A stretch of DNA of 5,549 nt from an uncultured Bacteroidota bacterium (GTDB taxonomy: Bacteria; Bacteroidota; Bacteroidia; UBA7662). Where the stretch lies: positions 1-5,549 of the forward strand of contig CAIOCC010000226.1 in NCBI GenBank assembly GCA_903856555.1, given 5' to 3'. Under the pieces are notes generated by a model. The model worked only from the letters and a program-made list of their open reading frames with translations. It was not told where the DNA came from and made no database searches. Below, piece by piece: positions 1-5,549 of this stretch. A program made the translations under genes and the position numbers. Every line of letters begins with the position of its first letter. Within the stretch, counting starts at the first letter, position 1.

Positions 1-291
1 GACCCCGGCGACATGGCGGCCGAAGACCTCGAATTGCAATTAATTGATGCCGGCGCCGAGGATATCAGCATCGAAGACGGGGAATGGAACCTAACCGCAG
101 CCTTTACGGATTTTGGACAAGTGCAGAAGTCCCTTGAATCCATTGGTATACAAATCGTGTCTTCGGAATTATCGTATATTCCGACCATAACCAAGACCCT
201 GGACGAGGCGCAAGCCGAAGACTGTTTGAAGCTCATCGAAATGCTCGAAGAGGACGACGATGTCCAAAATGTCTACTGTACCCTGGCATAA
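1..291 (+). CDS. yebC: YebC/PmpR-family protein, C-terminal part (5' end outside window)
   Basis: The frame is open from base 1 and stops at TAA 289-291, giving 96 visible residues; full YebC proteins are about 240 aa, so only the C-terminal two-fifths is here. An internal ATG at 13-15 is not the real start, because the residues before it continue the family pattern. Seen: an alanine/glycine/acidic segment (AGAEDI), a DGEWNL strand, a DF..V...LE..GI helix, an IP.....LD stretch and the closing LEEDDDVQNVY. These match the family's 'AGAEDV...F...LE..G...IP......ALEDDDDVQxVY' layout. YebC proteins are cytoplasmic; members have been described as DNA-binding regulators (PmpR) and, more recently, as ribosome-associated factors that help translate proline-rich stretches. 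Which role applies here cannot be read from this fragment. No convincing terminator follows; the T-runs at 298-302 and 309-315 lack a GC-rich hairpin, so read-through into the next gene is possible. Confidence 0.93.
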   Translation, partial: DPGDMAAEDLELQLIDAGAEDISIEDGEWNLTAAFTDFGQVQKSLESIGIQIVSSELSYIPTITKTLDEAQAEDCLKLIEMLEEDDDVQNVYCTLA

Positions 292-347
292 GAAGCGTTT
301 TTGGACCATTTTTTTGGGTTTTGAGGGGGCAGGCAGGGGATTTATAC

Positions 348-359
348 CTAATTTGGACT
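348..359 (+). promoter_or_regulatory. Candidate Bacteroidota-type promoter for the Hc1-like gene
   Basis: CTAATTTG at 348-355 keeps the TTTG half of the phylum's -7 box TAnnTTTG but has the TA shifted by one base. A TTTG at 320-323 could act as the -33 element, with 24 bases between the two, slightly longer than usual. A start near 358-362 would leave a 5' leader of about 15-19 nt containing the A-rich run 364-370, typical of genes in this phylum that lack Shine-Dalgarno pairing. The match is imperfect, so this is a candidate only. Confidence 0.35.
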
Positions 360-376
360 CATTAAAAAAACGCCTT

Positions 377-553
377 ATGAACAAATACAACGAATTGCTT
401 GAGATGGTAACCTCCATGGAGAAAGACTTCCAGAAGTTTTACGATGGAGATAACAAAGCGGCCGGTACCCGTATCCGCAAAGGTTTGCAGGACCTTAAGG
501 CCCATTGCCAGACCCTCCGTCTCGAAGTTCAGGAAATGAAAAACAACGGGTAA
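377..553 (+). CDS. Histone H1-like (Hc1-type) small protein, 58 aa
   Basis: The ATG at 377 is preferred over the upstream in-frame ATG at 260, because a start at 260 would overlap the yebC 3' end and add a non-family N-terminus. From 377 the protein begins MNKYNELLEMV and carries the hallmark core DFQKFYDGDNKAAGTRIRKG (residues 17-36), then LQDLK and LRLEVQEMK. This is the pattern of the short Bacteroidota proteins annotated as histone H1 / Hc1 (PF07432), usually about 57-60 aa, so the length is normal. It is predicted to be a compact, soluble, all-helical protein and is thought to associate with the nucleoid; that role is known mainly from chlamydial Hc1 and is inferred here. The lysine-rich C-terminal tail of chlamydial Hc1 is absent and the net charge is only about +1 (10 K/R against 9 D/E). 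No Shine-Dalgarno is seen; an A-run (364-370) lies just upstream. A strong terminator follows 22 nt after the stop. Confidence 0.88.
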   Translation: MNKYNELLEMVTSMEKDFQKFYDGDNKAAGTRIRKGLQDLKAHCQTLRLEVQEMKNNG

Positions 554-575
554 TCCCCTTTTTCAATCCAAACGC

Positions 576-607
576 AAAGGCAGTCCCTCTGGACTGCCTT
601 TTTTTTT
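576..607 (+). terminator. Strong intrinsic terminator of the Hc1-like gene
   Basis: A perfect 11-bp stem is formed by 576-586 (AAAGGCAGTCC) and 591-601 (GGACTGCCTTT), with a 4-nt loop CTCT and a T-run of nine bases at 599-607. It ends the + strand transcript. Read on the - strand the same hairpin is followed by only three T's, so it is at best a weak terminator for the convergent gene that stops at 643. Confidence 0.93.
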
Positions 608-642
608 GGAGGATGAACAGGTTGGTGGGAACGGGGCTCGCT

Positions 643-3381
643 CTAGGGTAGCGCCACGTTGATTCGGACCAACCCACCCCGCAAAAGCCACCAATCACCA
701 CGGATGGGCGGGGCAAGACCCGCTGGCTCCTTGGACGAAAGTTCCCAGGAATCCTGACGGAAAAGAGCGGTTTGATGCCCCAATTCGAGACCCACCAATC
801 CGGCAATCCCGGATAATTTCCATGTCAATTCTCCGTAAATCATCCGTCCGGGTTCACCCAACAAATAAGCACAGATCGTTTCCGTCGCCCGCATTCTGGC
901 CAAGGGTTTCCAGTGAGTGATGCTCAAGCGGGCGGTTTGGTATTCCTGCATCAGGGTGAACCAGGATTTTTGGGCTGTCAAAAGATGAGGATTCAATCCT
1001 CGGGGAGCCATCGCTCTTTCACGGCCCCATCCATAGGCTTGGGATGGCCACGCATAGAAATCAGCGAAGGTGCGTGGGCTTTGTGAAAACCAACCAGCCC
1101 CTATTCGCCCGTTCCATCGACGGTCCGCCCCCAAATCTCGGTTACGCTCTGCAAACAAATGAACGCGGGACCAAGGGTAGACTCCGTTTTGCTGATAAAC
1201 CCAGGCAGCGTCCAGATCCAAACCCACAAAGGCTTCGGAGCTACGACGATACCGAACCCACCCGTTGACTTTTCTTTTTTCGGTCAGCGGTTCCCAGCGC
1301 CAAGACGCATGCATCCGGAGGCGTTGATGTTCCCTAAACAAATCCCCCAAGGAACCGGTAGGCCGAACCGAATAATAAGACGAGCCGGAGCCTATTCCGG
1401 CCAATGCGGACGACCACATGGGAGAAAGAAGGGGATCCGCAGACTGCATAACATAGGATCGTTTTTCGGCCCCTGCGCCCAGCCACATTCTCCATTTCTT
1501 GGAGAGGCGTTGTTCCAATCCGCCGTCAGCTTTGGTGGTCAAAACACCTTCAAAACCCGTATACCACCAAGGCCGCTGCTCAGAAGGATGGGCCGTGCCC
1601 AAGGATAACAGATGCGCCCAGCGAGGCATTTGCCAACCGCTTAGGGGTTCCAGGGCCGAACCCATGCCCCATTGCCAACGGGTCTCCGTGGTGCTACGGG
1701 ACCAATCCAACGCAGGAAGCACCTGATGCAATTGGGATCCCCATCGCAAAGAGGCCTTCCACGATGTGTTACGGTTCTGAAGGTCTCTGGACTGTCGCTG
1801 GTAAGTCCCGGAAACAACCCATCCCTCCAAGGGATTGTAGAGATCCAAAGCGGTCCAACGCGGTCGGAGCCAGCCACTCCATTCCTGGCTTTGCCAGGCC
1901 TGACCCGCTGCATCCCGTCCCTTTTGGGATTGGCTTCCCCATAACATTGTTTTGAAAAAGCGTGAAGCCGCAGAACGGGTGGTATCATCGGTTGATCGGG
2001 GCTTTTTGAACGCGCCCAAGCTGTCGGCAACCGCATAACCTTTCTGTTCGGCACTATCAAGACGAATCGTTCTCAGCATTTCCCACAGCGAATCCGAGGA
2101 CGCATCGGCAGCGGTATCCACTTCAAAGCGGTATTCGGCATCCAAGCCAGGGGTGGCATCCAGACCAGCAGTGCTATCCAAGCCAGCGGTAGCCTTTCGA
2201 ACAACATCCGCCGCCATGGACAAATCGGCAACCGCTGAATCCGCAACAACACGAGCGCTTTTTTTTCGGCTCGACCTAGTTTTGGCCAAAGAAGGTGATG
2301 GGCCAACAGGTCTGGGGGATGAAGCCACCGAGGGCAAGCGGTCCGGCGGGGCCAAGACTTCGTCAAAACGACGAATGGAGCTGATGTAGCGAATACGGGC
2401 CGACGCGCCCAAAAAGCTCAACTCCATCTGTAGATCCTCCATGGTCTGCATCGAAAAACCCTGGATACGACGATACTGCTTGCCGATGCGAAAGGTATCG
2501 CCGGCGGGATTTTTCACCACCAACTCCACCCGATCCAGACTCCAGTCTTTGCTCCGCAAAACCAAGGTTCCCCGGTAACGATTGGAAGTCCCGCCCCTGG
2601 GTCGGACCGCGATGCGGTGCAATCGCTCGCCCTCTTCTTCTTCGGAGCCCAGGTACTCAAAACGATAATGCGCAAAGGCCTTGGAGGATAAAGGCGATAC
2701 CCAATCCCGGCTCTGGGGCTCGTACAAATTAATATTGGAATAATTCAAATTGGCCTCCATGCTTTTGGGCAAATTGGATCGGCGGGACAAAACCTTCTCC
2801 TCAAAATTCCGAGGTCTACGGTATTTAATCCGGCTGGCGGATTCCATAACATAGGTTACGCCTTGTTTGAGTCCCTCTTGTTCCAATTGTCGGCGCAGAA
2901 TCCAGGGGACTTCCACGATTTTGAATTGGCCTTTGACATAGGTCTCGGCGGTGTAGCGCCATGGACCCGCAGCGTGGGCTGGGGCCGCTGCGATGGCTTT
3001 GCGCATCATCGCATAGGCGGGGTCTTCTTTGCCGGCCTTTACGGTGATTTCCTGCAGGGCCACCACCCGGGGCTCCAAGATCAAATCGGGTCCTTCGACA
3101 ACCGATCCTGAACCTTGGGGGAATTCCCAATTCATACGCCGGGGGCGATACCCCAAATGAGCGACCTGAACGGTGTAGGCACCCGGTTGAAGAAAGACCT
3201 CATATCGACCGTTCTCGTTGCTAAGACCGGTGATTTGACCCGGTTCAAAAACCAGGGTAGCGTAGGCCACGCCCCGACCCTGATCGTCCTTGACCCAACC
3301 CCGGACCCGGACCGTTCCCGGTGGCTGGGCCGAGGTCGCCTGTAGGAAACAGCTGAAAAACAGAACCGTCAACGCAAACAA
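643..3381 (-). CDS. DUF5686 / carboxypeptidase-regulatory-like outer-membrane protein; start codon uncertain (TTG 3379-3381 proposed)
   Basis: Stop TAG at 643-645. The frame has no ATG near a sensible N-terminus; TTG at 3379-3381 is chosen because it opens a hydrophobic signal-like stretch (FALTVLFFSCFLQATSA) with a possible signal peptidase I site after residue 18, giving 912 aa. Domains from that start: CarboxypepD_reg-like beta-sandwich at about 24-80 (VRGWVKDDQGRGV...GLSNENGRYEV...LGYRP); DUF5686 core at about 111-340; a low-complexity Ala/Ser/Pro-rich and basic linker at about 343-415 ending in a 3x6-aa repeat; the conserved 'DS.WE..R.I.L...E..GY...DSL' segment at about 430-454; then a Trp/Tyr/Arg-rich alternating region from about 500 to the end, fitting an outer-membrane beta-barrel. 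The family is common in Bacteroidota and often lies among TonB-dependent transporters, but its biochemical role is unknown. It is convergent with the Hc1-like gene and lies downstream of tRNA-Leu on the same strand. The family call is firm, the start is not. Confidence 0.8.
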   Translation of the reverse strand: MFALTVLFFSCFLQATSAQPPGTVRVRGWVKDDQGRGVAYATLVFEPGQITGLSNENGRYEVFLQPGAYTVQVAHLGYRPRRMNWEFPQGSGSVVEGPDLILEPRVVALQEITVKAGKEDPAYAMMRKAIAAAPAHAAGPWRYTAETYVKGQFKIVEVPWILRRQLEQEGLKQGVTYVMESASRIKYRRPRNFEEKVLSRRSNLPKSMEANLNYSNINLYEPQSRDWVSPLSSKAFAHYRFEYLGSEEEEGERLHRIAVRPRGGTSNRYRGTLVLRSKDWSLDRVELVVKNPAGDTFRIGKQYRRIQGFSMQTMEDLQMELSFLGASARIRYISSIRRFDEVLAPPDRLPSVASSPRPVGPSPSLAKTRSSRKKSARVVADSAVADLSMAADVVRKATAGLDSTAGLDATPGLDAEYRFEVDTAADASSDSLWEMLRTIRLDSAEQKGYAVADSLGAFKKPRSTDDTTRSAASRFFKTMLWGSQSQKGRDAAGQAWQSQEWSGWLRPRWTALDLYNPLEGWVVSGTYQRQSRDLQNRNTSWKASLRWGSQLHQVLPALDWSRSTTETRWQWGMGSALEPLSGWQMPRWAHLLSLGTAHPSEQRPWWYTGFEGVLTTKADGGLEQRLSKKWRMWLGAGAEKRSYVMQSADPLLSPMWSSALAGIGSGSSYYSVRPTGSLGDLFREHQRLRMHASWRWEPLTEKRKVNGWVRYRRSSEAFVGLDLDAAWVYQQNGVYPWSRVHLFAERNRDLGADRRWNGRIGAGWFSQSPRTFADFYAWPSQAYGWGRERAMAPRGLNPHLLTAQKSWFTLMQEYQTARLSITHWKPLARMRATETICAYLLGEPGRMIYGELTWKLSGIAGLVGLELGHQTALFRQDSWELSSKEPAGLAPPIRGDWWLLRGGLVRINVALP
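2137..2190. repeat. Three 18-bp in-frame tandem repeats in the DUF5686-gene linker
   Basis: Units are 2137-2154, 2155-2172 and 2173-2190, differing at a few positions each. On the coding (-) strand they encode three copies of the hexapeptide T-[A/P]-G-L-D-[A/S], residues 398-415 from the TTG start. They close the low-complexity linker (2137-2355) between the DUF5686 core and the conserved pre-barrel segment. The 18-bp period keeps the frame, so gain or loss of a unit would change linker length without breaking the protein. Confidence 0.85.
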
Positions 3382-3387
3382 GTGGAC

Positions 3388-3418
3388 AAAAAAAAGCCTG
3401 CACCCCGTGGATGCAGGC
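3388..3418 (-). terminator. Intrinsic terminator of tRNA-Leu, abutting the DUF5686-gene start
   Basis: On the - strand a 10-bp stem (3418-3409 with 3405-3396, including one T-G pair; loop ACG) is followed by eight T's (3395-3388). The hairpin begins one base after the tRNA's CCA (3420-3422), the usual arrangement for a single tRNA transcript. The T-run ends only 6 bases before the proposed TTG start of the DUF5686 gene, so that gene has no room for a separate promoter downstream of the terminator. Confidence 0.88.
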
Positions 3419-3419
3419 C

Positions 3420-3504
3420 TGGTGCCGAAGGCCGGACTCGAACCGGCATGTCTTGCGACACACGCCCCTGAAACGTGCGTGTCTACCAATTTCACCACTT
3501 CGGC
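3420..3504 (-). tRNA. tRNA-Leu (anticodon CAG), CCA encoded
   Basis: The 85-nt - strand sequence folds as a complete class II tRNA. Acceptor stem GCCGAAG (3504-3498) pairs with CTTCGGC (3430-3424). The D-arm has GTG/CAC with the AAATTGGTAGA loop. The anticodon stem CACGT/GCGTG encloses the 7-nt loop TTCAGGG, with anticodon CAG at 3470-3468 and G37 after it. The long variable arm is TGTC-GCAA-GACA. The T-arm is GCCGG-TTCGAGT-CCGGC, followed by discriminator A73 and an encoded CCA at 3422-3420. The long variable arm, A73 and overall similarity to bacterial leucine tRNAs make leucine certain; it reads CTG codons. A TATATTTG box at 3580-3573 probably drives it, implying a 5' leader of about 60 nt, and its own hairpin terminator follows immediately. 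Confidence 0.97.
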
Positions 3505-3572
3505 GGGCTTTGGGCCTTCCGTCAACGCAGACCCGACTGAGCATGGGTTGATGCAACGATTCGGAAGGGAGG

Positions 3573-3600
3573 CAAATATACATTCATCAACTTTGAAAAC
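3573..3600 (-). promoter_or_regulatory. Candidate promoter for tRNA-Leu (TATATTTG -7 box)
   Basis: On the - strand TATATTTG (3580-3573) is an exact match to the Bacteroidota -7 consensus TAnnTTTG, inside the only A/T-rich patch of this intergenic region. The upstream GTTTTC (3600-3595) is a poor and rather close -33 element. The predicted start lies near 3565-3570, about 60-65 nt before the mature tRNA 5' end at 3504. Confidence 0.55.
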
Positions 3601-3644
3601 GATTTGGTGGGTCGTGGGACCTGAAGATGGCCCCCTGCCCTCCC

Positions 3645-3652
3645 TATCTTTG
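3645..3652 (+). promoter_or_regulatory. Candidate promoter for the M16 peptidase gene (TATCTTTG -7 box)
   Basis: TATCTTTG is an exact TAnnTTTG match ending 8 bases before the ATG at 3661. No TTG/TTTG is seen at the expected -33 spacing (about 3621-3627 reads CTGAAGA). If used, transcription would begin within a few bases of the start codon, giving a leaderless or nearly leaderless mRNA. Together with the divergent TATATTTG box it accounts for the 156-bp gap 3505-3660. Confidence 0.45.
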
Positions 3653-3660
3653 ACCCCCTG

Positions 3661-4917
3661 ATGGTGGTTCAAGATTTGCCTCGTGTTTTGCGCACATCCC
3701 GCGGTTTTCCGGTGCTGTGGGTGCACGAGCCCCATCATAGCCTCAGCCATCTGGCCCTGCTCAGCGATTGCGGTAGTCGAGATGATGAACCGATAGGTTC
3801 CGGGGCGACCCATTGTTTGGAACATTTGCTTTTCAAAGGTACCGAGGACCGTCGACCCATGCAGGTCCTCACCGAACTCGAAAACAAAGGCGGGGATATC
3901 AACGCCTTTACCACCAAAGAGCGCTTGGTTTTGCATGCATCCTGCCCAGCCAAGCATAGCCAAGCGGCGGTGGATTTGGTGGCGGATATGTGGTGGAATT
4001 CTCGCTGGACCGATCAAGAATTTGCCAAAGAACAAAAAGTCATCCGTGAGGAGATCGGGATGTACAGTGACAACCCGGATGAGAGCCTTTTGGAGGCTTT
4101 TGAAAAAGCAGTTTACGGCAAACACCACCTATCGCACCCCATTTTGGGTTACGAATCCAGCCTAACGGCCCTGAGCAGTGCATCGGTTCGGCATCATTAT
4201 CGATCGGTTTTTGGGGCAAGACCGGCCGTCTTTGTTTACCACGGTCCCCTGGAGGCTGCAGAGGTCTTGAAGGCCCTGGAGGAACGGATGCCCAAGCGTT
4301 CCTTTCAAAACCCCAAAACAGCCCCCAACCGCAAAGCGCCTACCGCCCTACGCGGTCAACAGGAACGCGAAGAGCTCAAGGATTTCAATCAAGCCTACGG
4401 CATCATGGGCGGTCGAGCCCCTTCGGTTCGGCACGATATGCGCTGGGCCTTGGCGCTCCTGGTCAATTGGCTGGGTGGGGATCATATGAGTGCCCGCCTA
4501 AGCATGGAACTCCGCGAAAAATCTGCTTTGGTTTACGATATCGATGCCCATTACTCGCCTTATTCGGATTCGGGCATGTGGAGCATACAGTTTTCTTGCG
4601 ATGCAGGTCAAGCTCCCAAAGTCCGGACCAAAATCGACCGTATCCTCCGCAACCCGCGCCTTCGTTGCCCGGGTCCCCGTGAATTCAAAATCGCCAAGGA
4701 ACAGCTCATCGGTCGCCTGCTTTTGGCCGAAGAAAACAGACTCCAAAACCTAATCGGCTGGGGTCAGGCTTTCTTGGACGGGAACGGTTTGTTGACCCAA
4801 CAAGAAATCGTGGATCGAATCCACCACATCCCCTTGACCCAACTCCAAACGATTGCGGAACAACTCTTTGTCCGGCAAGGATGGCGCAGCCTGGTTTGGC
4901 GGAACGAAACGCCTTAG
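3661..4917 (+). CDS. M16-family zinc metallopeptidase (insulinase/MPP-like, single-unit)
   Basis: 418 aa, ATG 3661 to TAG 4915-4917. It is preceded by no Shine-Dalgarno, but a TATCTTTG promoter box sits just upstream. The N-terminal M16 domain (about 10-160) has the inverted zinc motif HxxEH as H51-C-L-E54-H55, followed by LFKGT; the distal glutamate ligand is E131 (or E130) in REEIGMYSDNPDE, at the family's x74-76 spacing. The C-terminal M16C domain (about 175-350) carries the substrate-binding R285...Y292 pair in LREKSALVYDI. All catalytic features are present, so it should be an active peptidase. The length fits single-unit M16B enzymes (mitochondrial processing peptidase/PqqF-like half-size), which dimerise and degrade or process peptides. 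No signal peptide or membrane segment is seen, so it is probably cytoplasmic, although related Bacteroidota proteins can be exported. The substrate is unknown. The methyltransferase gene follows after 32 nt. Confidence 0.95.
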   Translation: MVVQDLPRVLRTSRGFPVLWVHEPHHSLSHLALLSDCGSRDDEPIGSGATHCLEHLLFKGTEDRRPMQVLTELENKGGDINAFTTKERLVLHASCPAKHSQAAVDLVADMWWNSRWTDQEFAKEQKVIREEIGMYSDNPDESLLEAFEKAVYGKHHLSHPILGYESSLTALSSASVRHHYRSVFGARPAVFVYHGPLEAAEVLKALEERMPKRSFQNPKTAPNRKAPTALRGQQEREELKDFNQAYGIMGGRAPSVRHDMRWALALLVNWLGGDHMSARLSMELREKSALVYDIDAHYSPYSDSGMWSIQFSCDAGQAPKVRTKIDRILRNPRLRCPGPREFKIAKEQLIGRLLLAEENRLQNLIGWGQAFLDGNGLLTQQEIVDRIHHIPLTQLQTIAEQLFVRQGWRSLVWRNETP

Positions 4918-4945
4918 ACTCATAGGTCTAGGCCTAAATTTTTTT
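4911..4945 (+). terminator. Weak candidate terminator at the 3' end of the M16 gene
   Basis: GCC-T-TAGAC (4911-4919, overlapping the stop codon) can pair with GTCTAGGC (4926-4933), with one bulged T and a 6-nt loop. A run of seven T's lies at 4939-4945, separated from the stem by five bases. The stem is short and the T-run offset, so this may only partly terminate transcription into the following gene. Confidence 0.35.
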
Positions 4946-4964
4946 GCCCATGAATTTTTTGCCC
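4937..4964. repeat. Short direct repeat bracketing the methyltransferase ATG
   Basis: AATTTTTTTGCCC (4937-4949) and AATTTTTTGCCC (4953-4964) differ only by one T and are separated by exactly the start codon ATG (4950-4952). The second copy continues into a run of seven C's (4962-4968). Confidence 0.8.
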
Positions 4965-5549
4965 CCCCACCTGGACGCCTACATCGAGGAACACAGCCAC
5001 GCACCTTCGGCCCTCTTGGTCGAACTTGAACGCCAAACCCATCTGCGTTGCCTCATGCCCCAAATGTGTTCGGGCTATTTGCAGGGCCGGGTCTTGGCCA
5101 TGATCAGTCGGATGTTAGCCCCGAAGCGCATTCTCGAAATTGGGACCTTTACGGGCTATTCGGCCCTCTGTTTGGCCGAAGGCCTGACCGAGGATGGCCT
5201 CCTACACAGCGTTGATAACAACCCCGAAGTCATGGACATGGCCAAGGAATTTGTGGAAAGGTCGGCGTATCGTGAGCGCATTCATTTGCATACCGGCACC
5301 GGCTTGGGACTGATTCAACAAGTCCAAGAAGACTGGGACCTGGTCTTTGTGGATGCCGACAAGGAAAATTACCCGGCCTATCTGGAGGCGTTGGTCGAGA
5401 TCCTCAAGCCAGGGGCTTATATCCTGGCTGACAATGTGTTATGGAGCGGAAAGGTGGCAGAGGCTGGGCAACACAAAGATGCGGAGACCGAAGCCTTGCG
5501 GGAATACAATCGCAGGGCGGTAACCCATCCTCGGTTGGAGACGGTCGTC
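4950..5549 (+). CDS. SAM-dependent O-methyltransferase, COMT/CCoAOMT family (3' end outside window)
   Basis: The ATG at 4950 opens a frame that runs unbroken to the window end: 200 codons visible, against about 210-220 aa for the family, so only the last strand or two is missing. The class I methyltransferase fold (Methyltransf_3 type) is clear. Motif I for SAM is ILEIGTFTGYSAL (61-73). An acidic ribose-binding strand end is HSVDNNPE (86-93). D135 and D137 lie in FVDADKENY and D161-N162 in LADNVLW, matching the divalent-metal-binding Asp/Asp-Asn set of catechol- and caffeoyl-CoA-type enzymes. It is cytoplasmic and predicted to transfer methyl from SAM to a catechol-like hydroxyl with Mg2+; the true substrate is unknown. 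No Shine-Dalgarno is present. The gap to the M16 gene is 32 nt, so they may share a transcript. The start codon is bracketed by a direct repeat (4937-4949 / 4953-4964). Confidence 0.93.
   Translation, partial: MNFLPPHLDAYIEEHSHAPSALLVELERQTHLRCLMPQMCSGYLQGRVLAMISRMLAPKRILEIGTFTGYSALCLAEGLTEDGLLHSVDNNPEVMDMAKEFVERSAYRERIHLHTGTGLGLIQQVQEDWDLVFVDADKENYPAYLEALVEILKPGAYILADNVLWSGKVAEAGQHKDAETEALREYNRRAVTHPRLETVV

Noticed and set aside
292..320. T-runs after the yebC stop as a terminator.
   Set aside because: No GC-rich hairpin precedes either T-run, so an intrinsic terminator cannot be supported.
576..607. The hairpin as a bidirectional terminator for the convergent DUF5686 gene.
   Set aside because: On the - strand the stem is followed by only TTTGCGTTTGG, not a continuous T-run, so efficient termination in that direction is not supported by the sequence.
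1159..1608. A 149-codon open frame on the + strand inside the DUF5686 gene.
   Set aside because: It lies antisense to a clearly coding barrel region, has a Pro/Arg/Gly-rich composition without domain pattern, and has no promoter or ribosome site of its own.
3420..3504. tRNA-Leu as an integration (att) site.
   Set aside because: No integrase, no repeated copy of the tRNA 3' end and no foreign cargo are seen in the window.
3245..3583. A 112-codon - strand frame from an ATG at 3583, covering the tRNA and the 5' end of the DUF5686 gene.
   Set aside because: It translates the tRNA and terminator and shares only a short piece near the T8 run with the real gene. It lacks the signal-peptide pattern and cannot be the alternative N-terminus without a frameshift.
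3382..4128. The DUF5686 reading frame stays open on the - strand for another 249 codons, up to an ATG at 4126-4128.
   Set aside because: This extension runs through the terminator, the complete tRNA-Leu and antisense to the M16 peptidase, and its translation shows no family pattern. It is an accidental open frame, not a 1161-aa protein.

Overview
The window looks like a chromosomal segment of a Bacteroidota bacterium, possibly an uncultured lineage with a fairly GC-rich genome. Four things support this: a 58-aa 'histone H1-like' (Hc1-type) protein typical of the phylum, a DUF5686 outer-membrane protein with an N-terminal carboxypeptidase-regulatory-like domain, near-complete absence of Shine-Dalgarno sequences, and matches to the Bacteroidota -7 promoter box TAnnTTTG. 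No mobile element, CRISPR array or phage gene is visible.

Layout, left to right. (1) 1-291, + strand: the 3' end of a yebC-type gene (YebC/PmpR family). (2) 377-553, +: the small Hc1-like gene, followed by a strong intrinsic terminator at 576-607. (3) 643-about 3381, -: a large DUF5686-family protein, convergent with the Hc1-like gene. It has a signal-peptide-like N-terminus but no ATG start. (4) 3420-3504, -: tRNA-Leu(CAG) with encoded CCA. Its own terminator (3388-3418) lies directly between it and the DUF5686 gene. (5) 3505-3660: a 156-bp divergent intergenic region with a TAnnTTTG box on each strand, one facing the tRNA and one ending only 8 nt before the next gene. (6) 3661-4917, +: a complete single-unit M16 zinc peptidase. 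(7) 4950-5549, +: an O-methyltransferase of the COMT/CCoAOMT family, cut by the window end.

The genes do not form one recognisable pathway. The M16 peptidase and the O-methyltransferase lie 32 nt apart on the same strand and may be co-transcribed, although a weak hairpin plus T-run lies between them. The tRNA and the DUF5686 gene are head to tail, so expression of the DUF5686 gene may depend on read-through of the tRNA terminator.

I see no clear new system. The points most worth a second look are the start and expression of the DUF5686 gene (terminator, T8 run and missing ATG), the probably leaderless or near-leaderless M16 mRNA, and the direct repeat that brackets the methyltransferase start codon.
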